DNA of 64,000 nucleotides from Beta vulgaris subsp. vulgaris (Eukaryota > Streptophyta > Magnoliopsida > Caryophyllales > Amaranthaceae). Position 1 is the stretch's first letter. Every line of letters starts with the position of its first letter. The notes under the pieces were generated by a model. That model saw only the letters and a program-made list of their open reading frames with translations. It made no database searches and was not told the DNA's origin. Below are positions 47,814 to 59,700 of this stretch, one piece after another. The stretch spans positions 51,352,767 to 51,416,766 of the forward strand of contig NC_079208.1 in NCBI RefSeq assembly GCF_026745355.1, written 5' to 3'. The position numbers and the translations under genes were made by a program.

Positions 47814-48197
47814 GGTTTTCCTACGTTATACCCTTGTGTTTCTTTAATTTCTACGTTTTACCCCAATTTTTTAAAAATTCTACATGGTACCCTCAAGCTA
47901 ACCTTTTTTAATGTACGATGCCCAAACTGCTGATTATATGTCATTAATTTCATTTATTTTTTTTAAATTTATTGGAACTAATTTAACTTATACATAGTTT
48001 AACCTTTAGAAGGTTATTCACTAATTAGATTCGTTCTACCAGAATATAAAAAATAGACGAAATTAATGATGTATAATCAGTGATAGGGGCATTGTTCGTT
48101 GAAAAAGGTAAGTTTAAGGGTACTGTGTGAAATTTTGAAAAGTTTGGGGTACAACGTAGAAATTGAAAAAATACAAGGGTATAACGTAGAAAAACCC
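47814..48197. mobile_element. MITE with ~95-bp TIRs (Mutator-like)
   Basis: Left arm GGTTTTCCTACGTTATACCC and right arm GGGTATAACGTAGAAAAACCC (minus its last base) are inverted. The arms continue through CTACGTTTTACCCCAA / TTGGGGTACAACGTAG and GGTACCCTCAAGCT / TTTAAGGGTACTG. The element is set in T-runs, so duplication length cannot be fixed. 384 bp. Confidence 0.75.
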
Positions 48198-49820
48198 TTT
48201 TTTTTTGTAACCCAATCTTATCTTTTTTTTTAATGGTCCTTGACCTTTTTGTGACCGGCATAACAAATCAAGTGTGATACGTGTTACAATTTCATTGGTC
48301 GTATCATTTTCTCCTTGTCCTGCCTCTTTTCCTCCATAACCACTACTACCTAGCCATCACTAGTTGCTACAGCCCTACCCCACCCTAGCCCCGCCCCCTT
48401 CAACTCCACCCCATCCCCACAACAAAGCCCTTGTAATTTATCTCCTTACCCCGATCTTTGTCTCTGCCACCCTCGCCACCCCTTCCCCCTCTTCCCTTCG
48501 CGCCATGCCCCCATCACCCCTCTCCCTTTCGCCCCTCCCCCCTCTCCTCACCCTTCCTCTCTTTTCACCACTTGCATTTCCCTTTTACCTTTCGCCCAAT
48601 CCCCCACAACTAGGGGAGAAAATTTTTCGGATAAAAACCGGAATCCAATGTAATCCGAATTAGTAATTCAGATCGGATCTGAACTGTGTTCGGATTGGAT
48701 TCAAATTAGGATTTTTTGAAAAAATGGATTTTCGGATCGGATTGGATTTTGGGTAATTGGATGAAAATTCAATATGACCGAATAGTAATATGCCTTGTAT
48801 TATGTATTATAGATTGGGCTTAATTGCTTAATTGGTTTATTTTTTAAAAAAAGCTCGGTGCTTAGGTGCTGATGTATTCTTTGTTGATGAGCTGAACATG
48901 TTGTATTCTTTGTTGTTATAGTGAACCGCATGTATTATATTATGTTCTGTTGTAATGAATTATGGCCTATGGATTTGTTATTAGTTTATTAATGGACTAT
49001 GGGGTTATGTAATGAATTATGAATTTGTAAATGGTAAATCTATTAGCCTTAGATTGTCCGCTTGTCGCGCCTATTTATTTCATTAAAAAACAGAGTTAAA
49101 AAATTGGATTTTCGGATGGGAAAAATTTTAAAAATCAGTTTGGATTGGATTGAATCAGATTCAAACTCTAATTGGTTTGAATTCGAATTAAAAAATTGAA
49201 ATCTAAATTTTGTTCAGATCGGATTGAATTAGGCCTAAATCCAAACCGTACACTGAACTTTCACCACTACTGGCAACCCCCCCGTCCCCGGCAGGCCTCC
49301 CCCGAGCTTTCCCTGCACCACTACTGATAACGACCACCACCACCACCACCACCACCGCCACAACGATCGCTCGAAGAGAGAGACATCGCACAACCATCAC
49401 GATGAACATAACACGATTTGAGGAGAGAGATAGGAGGAAGAGAGAGAGATGTGGTGAGGCGAGAAATGGAACGATGAGAGGCGGCACGGCGAAGGGGCCG
49501 GCAAATTGGCGCTGGAAAAAAGAGGGTAAATTAGGGTTTTGCTATGGGTGCAGTAGACCACCATGCTCTAGGAGCAAATTTTTAGGCTTTAGGGGGTGGG
49601 GGCCTAATGGTTGGGGTAAGGGCTAGTGGAAGAGAAGGGGGTCAAACTCCATATGGAGGTGAAGGGAGAGGAGATAGAAATGAGTAGGAGGGAAAAAAAA
49701 ATTACATGAAAATTCACAAGTCACCTGGGCCCATTATGAGAATATACCACCAAAAGGTTGGATTGTTCAAAATTGACTCATAAGTGGGACATTTTTAACA
49801 AGATACTTAAAGGTTGGATT
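48198..49820. mobile_element. Composite repeat: foldback arms with a nested hAT
   Basis: The pyrimidine-rich left side (48310-48605, CCCCTCTCC words) and purine-rich right side (49400-49690) look like foldback arms. The hAT element at 48611-49269 separates them. The outer termini are eroded and I could not define them. Frames in both arms are low complexity. Confidence 0.4.
48611..49269. mobile_element. Non-autonomous hAT-type element with GGATT/AATCC arms
   Basis: Ends TAGGGGAGAAAA and, on the other strand, TAGTGGTGAAAG. Subterminal regions are packed with CGGATTGGATT / AATCCGATC words in inverted arrangement. Flanking octamers CCCACAAC and CTGGCAAC match at only 5 positions, so the duplication is worn or absent. 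A fragment of the same family is at 27583-27790. Confidence 0.6.
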
Positions 49821-49869
49821 ATTAATATCCAATTTTCCTAAGTATTTTGGGAATAGGAACTCTTGGGAA

Positions 49870-50200
49870 CCCAACAAATTGACTATATCACACAAAAACA
49901 GATTATATTAGAAAAAAAATTGAAAATATCACATAAAAAGTGGCTAAATCAGAAACTATATTATTCGAAAACTGACGATATGTAGGAGAAATAGCATCAC
50001 AAAAAATCTACAAAAAAGTAATTATATCATACAAAAACCGATTATATTAGGAAAAAATTGACAATTTCACAAAAAAAGTGATTATATCAGAAACTATATT
50101 ATTCGAAAACTGACGATATGAGAAATAACATAAAAAATAATCTACACAAAAGATAAATATATCATACAAAAACTAATTATCTCAAATAAAATTCAACTAT
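49870..50200 (-). repeat. Large array of the GATATAATCGGTTTTTGT minisatellite
   Basis: On the plus strand units read TATCATACAAAAACCGATTA, the reverse complement of the array at 21095-21300. A higher-order duplication of about 138 bp is present: GAAACTATATTATTCGAAAA followed by CTGACGATATG occurs at about 49952 and 50090. Confidence 0.8.
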
Positions 50201-50798
50201 ATCATACAATTTGGTGCATATTAAGTTTTTGTGCACCGGGTCTATTCAAGTATTTCCTTACTTGTTTTATAATTACGCTATTTGAGTTTCACTTATTAAC
50301 CAGGCCTGCTTGGTATAAGTAGTTAGGGATTCCTTCTCCGTACCATTAGAAAAAGTATATGATATACTATTACCTATCTAACAAAAAATAAAATTAATGC
50401 AATTATATAGAAAAGGAAGTATTTTGAAAATATCTCATGGGTGTTTTTCGGAAAATTATTGCATTCTATTCCTAAAAACTACAATAATGTCACTATGATA
50501 ACCAGTTTTCACAAATCACATGCATAATTATGATTTAATATTTATTCTATTATGTTTATTTTTATTGTTAATCTGCAAGCTTTTTAAAATTGTTGTTATG
50601 TATAAGTGTTTTTTCATAACATATGACGTAGGAACTGGTTATATATTGGCTCGAACTCATCTCTACATATATTATATTAGAAGAAAATGTATCTATTGAG
50701 GATGAAACCTAAGTATTATAATATCAGTCTATAAAATATAATATGAGAAGATCATCTAAGATTTCTTGTCAAAAAGAAATAGTTTATTTTTAATAGAA
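50201..50798. other. Intergenic, nothing recognised
   Basis: No supported coding region. Confidence 0.5.
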
Positions 50799-50800
50799 TA

Positions 50801-51061
50801 CTTCCTCAGTTTCATAGAGTTCTTTCCACTTTTCGTTTAAAAGTGTTCCATCAAGTTCTTTCCATTGTGCATGACCACAAGTTATCGACAATATGGTAAA
50901 CTCTCTACCCAAAACTTATAATTTAATATTTGCATGAAAGTGATCCTCCAACACCACTATCGATATTTTATAATATTATGTGGTTTTTTTTTTTTTGAAA
51001 GAATATTATGTGGTTTGTTGAGGAACACTAAATAGGAATAACATTATGAAACAAAGAAAGG
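50801..51061. mobile_element. Stowaway-like MITE with duplicated right end
   Basis: TA precedes CTTCCTCAGTTTCATAG and follows TATGAAACAAAGAAAG, the inverted end. The right-hand segment (TATGTGGTTTGTTGAGGAAC, then ATTATGAAACAAAG) is repeated directly at about 51081-51131, outside the element. Confidence 0.6.
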
Positions 51062-51131
51062 TATTTTTAATTTTCAATATTATGTGGTTTGTTGAGGAAC
51101 ACTAAATAGGAACAACATTATGAAACAAAGG

Positions 51132-52048
51132 GTCTATTTTTAATTTTCAACATATCTCACAAGACGAGAATATTTCTAATGAGAGTGATACGTGTAAGTT
51201 TGTTTTTATTTTATTATAATGTTAATAGATACATAGTAGATGAATATGATTCAACTTAAGTAACTTTTGCATAGGATTATATAGAATCAAATCAAAAATA
51301 TAAATTTTCCTATGATAATTTGTTTCTTTTAAACTAACTGACTTATCTTTTATGGAAATAACACGTAAGTTATTTATAACTTAAATTGTTAAAATAATTG
51401 GTCTTATTTACATGATTGCCACCACTTATTAGAAGCATTGACACCATTATTTCTACTTTATTGACCTAATAACCTCTGTAACCATGTGGTTCTAACTTTA
51501 TTCGTTGGAACTTCTAGCAAGTTACTCCGACCTAGCTAGATAGTGTCTTGAGAGTGAAGGAATAGTAAATCTCACCCTTAAAGTTTCTCTATATATTACA
51601 CCCCCCTCATTCCAAAATTTTGTAGCAATTGTAAGTTCAAATTATTTTCAAAGAAGGGATTTGATGAACACTGGGTAATTTTTTACTAATTACATAATCA
51701 AATTTGTTGGATGTGCATTTTTCCTTTCTTTCTAGAGATTGTGGCGAAGAAGATTTCGGATGTTAACACTAAGATCTTTCTCTTTTAGAATATTCTTCAC
51801 TGTTCACGTGAAAAACACATGTAGAATATGTTATATATTTCTTAATAAATGAATCATATTAACTTAACTCACATGTCAATATATAAATTTGATCATGAAT
51901 AGCTTTAATTACATATTATTAGAATACACATTATTAAAAAATACTTAAGTTGATATATCGAAATACATTGAGATTAGTCCAATAACAATCTAAATAATGA
52001 CATCTTTTAGGTTTAATTATTACACAAATTATTAGAATAAACGATTTA
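51132..52048. other. Intergenic, nothing recognised
   Basis: AT-rich, no supported gene. Confidence 0.5.
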
Positions 52049-52561
52049 ATCTCTATTATATAAGCCAAGGGAGAGCCGGTGCCCCTTTGAAAAGACTTTT
52101 TATCCCTTCATTCAATAAAAAATATTACCTATTAAGATTTTGAGATTTTCCTCAATCATAACCCTTCCTGATTTACAATATGTATATCAAAGGAGGTTTA
52201 AAGTAGCTAAAATAAACTTTCATAAAAATATGTGTAGTGAAAGAAAATGTTTATGATTGAAGAACAAATTAACATAACTAAAGCAGTTTTCAAATCATTT
52301 ACAAAAACTAAAGACATTAAATTTTAATTTTACCTAAACATTGAAATGCAATAACAATACCAACATCCATTACAAGTAATAAAAATGCCCAGAAAACAAC
52401 CTCTTCATCAAGTAATTTTTATATTTTGTATTTGCACCACATGATATTTAACTAGAACTAATGATAATTGTAAATTACATCCTTCAAAATTACATTTAGA
52501 TGAAATTTAATAATAATCGCCAAAATAATCCACGCACGCATCGCGTGCAAAGAAGACTAGT
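52049..52561 (-). mobile_element. Interspersed repeat family B, copy 2
   Basis: On the minus strand it starts ACTAGTCTTCTTTGCACGCG and continues ATGCGTG. It ends CTTGGCTTATATAATAGAGA followed by T, the same termini as copy 1 at 27167-28042. The interior differs in length. Confidence 0.6.
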
Positions 52562-53182
52562 TTTAACATAAAACTAGACAAATCCAAGCCTACATTTTTC
52601 TAACAAGCTTATTCATCTCACTCTAACCCAACACTATCTCAGACATTTCGCGCCAACTTAGTTCTGCCTTCTCTTCTCCGTCTTTTGTTTCCCTTTGACT
52701 CTCAAAATACAACTAACAATTCTATAAACTAACCGGATAGCCTTGCCAAATGATTAAGTAATCACTAAGTGGATTAAAGAATGTGAGAACTAAATGATGA
52801 ATTAAACTAATCACTAAATAGATTAAACTAACCACTAAATAATAGATTAAACGAGTCACTATAAGATGGTATGATTCTCTTCTTAATATTGGACTTACAC
52901 TGTTGTCCAATTTTTGACTAAAAGTATAAGGTCTCCTATAAGATAAACTGTAATTATTAAATTTCTTTTTTGATAAGGAAAGAAAACTAGGCAGACTACT
53001 TAAACCATCCTATAAGCGAACTACTAGAACCACCCTCAAACTAAGCCCAGCTTCAGTTCCAACCATTATTGATGAATAGACTAGGTTGCTGATTAACTGA
53101 GCTATATAAGATACACCCCATTCTCTCACCTAATGTGAATCCAAAATCAACACCGCTACGATTAATCTAAACTAGGAACAAA
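52562..53182. other. Intergenic, short CACTAAATAGATTAAAC repeats
   Basis: At 52755-52865 the words 'TAATCACTAAGTGGATTAA' and 'AACCACTAAATAATAGATTAA' recur three to four times. No gene. Confidence 0.5.
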
Positions 53183-53191
53183 AAAAACTAC

Positions 53192-53975
53192 GATTTTTTC
53201 ACCAAATACCCCCGAGTTTTCACCCCTCAATTTTACGATAATACACCCAAATGCGCTTAATGACTAATGGCGTTAACCGCCGTTTAGTCATTAACTCTAA
53301 TTTTCTGTTTTAGAACCCTAATTAACACCTAGTCCTAACACCAACCTCTAACTCTAACCCCTAACCTAACCCAAACCCTAACCACCACCCTAACAGCCCC
53401 TTTCCCAAACCTCCCATCACCCCCCCAACCACCACCACCACCCCCACCCCCGTCGATTTTCCTACCCCCACCCCCTCGCAGCCCACCCAGCCGCGTAGCC
53501 CCCCTCCCCTCGTCGGCATTATAGTTTCTCCGTGTTCTCATCTTCATTGTTCTTCGTCACTGTAGGACTGTTGGGGGTGGGTATTTTTCATGGAAGTGAA
53601 CAACCCAGAAGCGGAAACTAGCCGGGGGGGGATTCAACAGGGTGGGGGATGGTGGGGGATTCGACGAGGTGGGGGCGCTGCGAGAGGGTCGACGGGGATG
53701 GGGGAACTGCGGGAGGGTGAGGGTGAAGATGCTGGGTCGGTGAGGGTGGGGGAGGGTTAGAGTTTAGGTTTAGGGGTTAGGGTTAGTGTTTAGGATTATG
53801 GTTAATTAGGATTTAAATCAGATAATTAAGATTAATGACTAACGGCGGTAACACCGTTAGTCATTAAGGACATTTTGGTGTATTATGTTGAAGTTGAGGG
53901 GAACCCCTTGTATTTTCAAAAGTGCGAGACCCGGTGGATTTCGTGAAAACTCGAGAGTATTTGGTTAAAAAAGGA
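53192..53975. mobile_element. Mutator-like foldback element with 9-bp TSD
   Basis: The termini are TTTTTTCACCAAATACCCCC on the left and, on the other strand, TTTTTTAACCAAATACTCTC on the right, both followed by GAGTTTTCAC. AAAAACTAC stands on both sides (53183-53191, 53976-53984), a 9-bp duplication as in Mutator transposition. The arms continue inward through ATGACTAAtGGCGTTAAC / GACTAACGGCGGTAAC. They then pass into telomere-like CCCTAACC / GGTTAGGG words and G- or C-rich cores. Not coding. Confidence 0.82.
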
Positions 53976-53984
53976 AAAAACTAC

Positions 53985-54551
53985 CTAAAGACCTAATGTA
54001 TTGCCAAAAAAAAACAATCTAAACATACGAAAATTAAAACAAATAGAACTTGAATACAGTAATTAGTTCTTATGCTTAACGATTAAACTATAATGATAAT
54101 CCACAAAGCATTCATTAACAATAAACAACAGCAAATGACTCAGTCTCTGGCAAAAAGCAAGCTAAAGAAATGGAAATGGGACAACAAAAAAAAGAGGCTT
54201 TTGACAAAAATGTTAGTTAAGACAGCTGTAAGATTGACAAGTACAAGGAGCAAAATATATGCAGTGTTCTGATTCTGATTTCTGAGAACTCAAGACATTA
54301 TAATAATCCAAGATTATCAGAAAAGAAATGAGCATGCATTAATATATTACCCTTTTAGGACTTCAAGAAAACTAAACTAATATTATCACGTGATAAGTCA
54401 CATGACTACCTCTGAGGGTTTAGTAGTTAATCTTAATACAATGGTCAGACCACAAACATGCATATAGTCAAACAGAGTAGCACATGATCCCACCTTGTTT
54501 CAGATCCCCAAGAATAGATCATTTCATCATAAGTTCATTCTAAATACCTAG
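53985..54551. other. Intergenic and promoter region of the small peptide gene
   Basis: No gene. It leads into the TATA box at 54552-54558. Confidence 0.5.
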
Positions 54552-54558
54552 TATATAA
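54552..54558 (+). promoter_or_regulatory. Putative TATA box of the small peptide gene
   Basis: TATATAA about 95 bp upstream of the start codon at 54653, leaving room for a 5' UTR of some 65 bp. Confidence 0.55.
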
Positions 54559-54652
54559 CTAACCTTTAACCACTTCAAAAACTTCCTTCAATATTCATAT
54601 TTGAGAGTGTATCTTTGTTGTCATACTAAAAACACAAGAAAACATTAAGACC

Positions 54653-54862
54653 ATGAAGGTCTACTGTAAGACCATTGTTCTTGTTCTTGTTCTCGGTCTG
54701 GTTTTGCTATCTCGGTCTAGTGGAGCGAGAGCACGGTTACTTGTTGTCTCCTCTCAATCGTTGAAACATCTGCGATCTCATGAAAAGAATCCCTCCAAGA
54801 ATGTGGACTCGAGTTTTCGAAGGATACCTCCAAGCAGATCGAATCCTACCCAGAACAAGTAA
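54653..54862 (+). CDS. Small secreted-peptide precursor, CLE-like
   Basis: A single-exon frame of 69 residues and the only plus-strand gene seen. Residues 1-25 are a clear signal peptide (MKVYCKTIVLVLVLGLVLLS, then RSSGA). A basic, variable middle follows. The C-terminal block RRIPPSRSNPTQNK comes last but for nothing. A hydrophobic leader, variable spacer and short conserved C-terminus is the layout of plant peptide-hormone precursors. The end resembles the CLE dodecapeptide pattern (R, P-S, N/D-P, final N match). The glycine usual at position 6 is arginine and the histidine usual at position 11 is glutamine. The IPPS piece also recalls IDA-like peptides. If CLE, the product would be processed in the apoplast and sensed by a leucine-rich-repeat receptor kinase. 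That it is expressed is inferred from the TATA box and leader only. Confidence 0.55.
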   Translation: MKVYCKTIVLVLVLGLVLLSRSSGARARLLVVSSQSLKHLRSHEKNPSKNVDSSFRRIPPSRSNPTQNK

Positions 54863-55333
54863 TTTCTGGTTTCATCCTGAGCAGGTCTTCAGAAAGAACA
54901 GTTAGGTGCTTCATAGTAGTTGTCTCATATAGCCTGTTTCTTGTTCTGCTTTTTTTGTCAAGGCCTCACTTCCTAGATGAAGGATGAAGGTCTCCATAGA
55001 CTAGAATTTTTTTATTTGTTATGAACAGCTTTTAGCTTACTGGATAATGTATATGTAGTAACTTTTCTGATATATCTAAAGAACAAATTTACCTGCTATT
55101 CTATAGTAATAAATGCTGGTAGAACTACCCAGTTCAGATGAAGCCAAAATCATCTGTATTTTCTCATTTATAAAATTTTGGAACCTTCAATCTCTTAAAT
55201 TGTTGTAACACAGAAAAAGGGAGAACTTACAAGGATGATACTTTAATTAAATTACAAAATAGAACAACAAAATTTTCAGCAGATGAAGCAGTTGCCGCAC
55301 CTGCATGTTCGGATTTGAGCTTGACAGATCATC
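54863..55333. other. Convergent 3' flanks
   Basis: Holds the 3' UTRs of the small peptide gene (plus) and the Pumilio gene (minus), which converge here. No further gene. Confidence 0.6.
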
Positions 55334-56746
55334 TTACTGCTGATGCTTACGCTTCTTCTTGACAGGAGAAGGTTTCTGTTCAACATTATTATCACCGTGA
55401 TTTTCTCTGTCCTTTTTCTTCCTTTTAAGCTTCTTAGAAACATCAGACGTTGGAAATGATGACAAGACATTGTCAATCTCTTGCCTCATCTTCTTCATAT
55501 CTGTTTGTTGGGATGCTTTCTTTGAGCTATCAACAGGAGGATTCTTCATTTCGGGTAAACCACAATCTGCCTCATTGAATTCAGCTAAAAACTCCTTGTA
55601 AACAGTAAGTTTAGATTTCTGTCTAGATCTCCACTGTTCAGGTCCTCTTGAGAATCTGAAAGAGAATCGATAATGCAAACATAAACACCACGATGCACAA
55701 ATACATCCCTCCACATTTCAGCTACTACTTACTGTACGAAAGTGCAAACTCTAAGCATCTCAAATGCATCTATCATAAAGCATCTCTTAAATGTTTGACT
55801 TAAACTTTCATCTTACATTTAAATTCGCTGTCTAAATATACAACACCCATAATCAAAGTGGCTATGCGATATAGTGATGACTGATGAGGATCATAGCAAG
55901 CTACAGACCAACAACTCATATAAATTTGACGTAATAAGGTAATAGACTTAAAATGACCTTACAGGTGTCACACAACAAACTCTTAAGGTTTAAGAAATCA
56001 TATTTTCACCTTTTTGTTCAAAGTTGACCATGACAAGTTCTCACACAGTTAGATTTATGCTCCATGACCAACCTTTTTAGATGTTGTAAGCATAATGCTG
56101 CTTAAAGCCTAACAAAGATGAGCGATGTGAGCTTACCCATCAACATCAAGATTTCTCAAGAGAAGAGGACCCTGCCTGGTTCTAGAAAGTTCTTTCTGAA
56201 CAGCAAGCACATCAGAGACTATTGCCTCTCTTAATGAAACATCACTAGCACTATGGAAGCACTTTTGAACTGTGAAAGAACCTGACGGAAGCATAGCAAG
56301 CTCTCCAAAATGACCCTTCAACCTTCAGAGTATTTAAAAGAACAAATAAATAGTCAGAAAAATAAGCTGATTGCTCAATATCCTTACAGTACATTCTGTC
56401 AGTCGGTTTTCTGTTGTTTCTCTTTTGTCACAAGATCATATAATAAATAAAGCTGTAGAGAGCTTCTTTACCGTATTTTGTAGTCGAAACAGCAACATTG
56501 GGTGATGAGTGGAAAACAAAATATTAGTTGAGCAGATATTAGGGCTAAGAATGTTACTTACTTGTTCATCAACTTCTTCTTTTGTTTATCAGAAGCCTTT
56601 GAACCCAAAAAGGCTTCAATAACACGTGCTCCTGCAGAATTTTTTAATACTTCCAGGACGTGAGAGCTTTCCATTGATGTGATGCTTGTGATGTAAGGCT
56701 GTATATATTCCTGCAATGAAGAAGCCATACTGATATAAGGAATTCT

Positions 56747-56780
<34 letters not shown>

Positions 56781-59700
56781 AAAAAAAAAAAATTCAGCTG
56801 TGGAGGAATAAATGGTTAACGAAGGCAGGGCAAAGAAGGCTAACTCGTCAAATACAGATTACCTTTAAAAAATACTTCCTCCATTTTTTTACTTGCAACA
56901 TTGAAGTAGGGCACAAGAATTTGAGAGAGGAGAGAGATAGAAAAGGACTCCATGTGCTAGGAAGAGAAAGAGAGAACATATTGCCAAAAATGTCAAAGTT
57001 GCAATTCATAAGCAACTTTGTATAATGGCAAAAGCTGCAAAGTGAAAAAGAAAAAAAAAGAGAGGAAGTAGGAAAAAACATTTGAGTTCTAAATTTAGAG
57101 TAAATAAATATTTGAAGCTTAGATTGTAACATCTTAGAAAGGAAAGCGTGAACCTTATGGAGGGCGGAATGAGTATTATTGTTTGTAGTATTTTTAGTAT
57201 TAGTTGTTATAGGTGAGTATTACATTTGCTAATATGCTTCTCCTAAGCTCTTTCCTAAAGATTTTTACCATTAAAGTAGTTATAAATATTTATGCTTTTC
57301 TTTACTAATACAAAATGATACTCGTGGGTCATCTAATAATAACCTCTTTGATATGTTAAGATTACTTAGAGATTAGGCTGTGTAGACCAACATGCCCCAG
57401 ACGGCCAGACCTACTCTAATGGGATAGATACTGAGTTTTTATTCATAGTGTTCCAGAAGGCGTGGCATGATTTCATGGATCATCCTGAATAAAAGATACA
57501 TTAAACGGAAAGCACAAAAGACATATTTCATTTAACAAACGCTCAAGTCTTCTCCATATTATGAATGGCTGTAAGAAGAAAAGGCAGCAGAAGAAGGCTA
57601 CATACGCTTGGATACTTAAATAGTGATTGCAGAATTAGAGAGCCCATGACATGTATTTTACAGCCGCTTGTCCAAGTCCAGTTGGCCTTATCATTGGAGA
57701 AAAAGTAGCTGTCCAGCAATAGTATTCGAGGTACAATCCATTTTGGAGCCTCATTAGCTACACTTACAGCAGCTGCAAGCGCCTTAGAGCACTGCCAGTA
57801 AGATAAATGACAACAATCAAAACAAATAAGTAAAAATTAATTTAGACGGAGAAGGATAATCAAAATGAATGTAGATGCTAAGATACATAGTTGACATCAT
57901 CATAGATAAAACCAAGTTGTTGCAGCTACTTGCTCCTACAGCACAATGTAAGATATATGGGAGGTATTTAAATGAAGTTTGTACCCTATGCTCATGAGCC
58001 TGCAGCCTCTGACTTGCTGCGATCAGAGAAGCTACAACCCCTGACCTTCCCATACCGAGCAGATCCTTCATTTTTGGTCCAAGCTCTTCGCATATTGCAC
58101 CTACCTAGAGGATAAGATAACAAGAGTGCACTATGTAGGATAACAATTTAACCAGGATAGCCACAAGACAGTGCGGCGTATATGAGTGATTCAAAACACA
58201 AAATCTAACAACACATTTCATGTGCAAGCCTTCTAAGGATAACTATTGACCCAGTATTCTACAAACAACAGCGACATACTTGATCTTGGCTTCTTGCATT
58301 AGAAATCAAGGCTTGTATAACAAAGTTGGCCGAGTAATGACTTGAAATATCATACAGCCAATCCTTGAAGATTTTCATGAAGATCTCATCATACAGAGTA
58401 TCCGGAGCCACTTCCAATATGACCTGCAAAATATGGCAGCTTCACTAATCAAAAGGTAAGAAGAAAAGAGGAAAACATTACAACATGTTTAAAACATCTC
58501 ATCTACCAGACCACCACCTACATCAAGCCCATAAGAACGACTGTTGCGTTGTCACATTATTGCCTCAGGAAGCCTAAAACATGAAGGAATCACTGAATCA
58601 ATGTCTTAATTAGCTATTCCTGTGTGATTGGTTTATAAAGTAGCGCAACTGGTTTTCTCTAATACAACAGCCACTGATTGGAAAACATATAGCAAATTTG
58701 ATCTTCTGAACACATGATTCTAGTTAGTACAAGTAACACCACAGGATAAAAGTTCCACAAATGAACCTGTACGTTTTATCAAGCTACATAATAGGAGAAA
58801 ATTGTCAAGGGTTTTAGGACCCTCTAAATAATATATTAGCCAGTGACAAAACAGCCTATTTCCATGAATTTGAAGACAAAGTCTAAATTAACAAAATCAG
58901 GAAAGAAGGTGAGAAGACTACTAGGCTAGACCAGGAGAAACAAAATGGAAAAGGGACTCTTAACTTCTGTACCGTTCTAAAATTATATCCAACTTATAAA
59001 ACCTTCTATGGGTCAAAGTGGAACAGAACTAAACAGGTAAATCGGTTTCTTCTCACCTAAAAGACCCCCAAACATGGATATATAAGCGGGAAAATTATGT
59101 GGCACCATCTTATGGTAGAATCTTCAATTTACGACAATCCTAATACTCAGAGCTTAAGTAAAGGAAGTATTGAAGTAGGTGAATAAATGGGCAATCACCA
59201 TTATATATCTTAGACAAAAGATAATCACCAAATCATTTTACAAGGTTCCTGTGAAATGAGAAGAAAGGCAGTTTTCCTTATTCACCTGTCAAAATTCATT
59301 ATCTTCTCCAAATTCCTTATACAGTTATACCATTTCTATTAAATATGATTTATTCGAATCTCCCAGAGAAAGCAAACGAGATATTTGTAAGACGACAGTA
59401 ATGTTACCCCCACTTATGAACCTCACACACTAATCTTATCCCTGCAATAACAGATAGGTTAATTCCAGCATGACCCTCCTTCCAATCCACAATAGACGTA
59501 CTTCAAAACAAATAAGCAGCACAAGAAGGCTCTCATTGATCCTCTTCAGAACGGAGAAAATATATATAAAAAAAACATTGTTTACTTTTAATTTCACATT
59601 ATGGGGACCTGAAACGTCAACATTTTCAAAGCGCACTCGAGCAACCTTAGAAGTACAATACTTCCTCCGTTTCAAAATACTTGACAAAGTTTGACTTCAC

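Noticed and set aside
49203..49626. Short frames with Ala/Val-rich or Arg-rich parts
   Set aside because: They span a hAT terminus and a purine-rich foldback arm, so they have no continuous genic origin.
53335..53547. Gly/Arg-rich frame
   Set aside because: It lies in the G/C-rich arm of a Mutator-like element with no domain.
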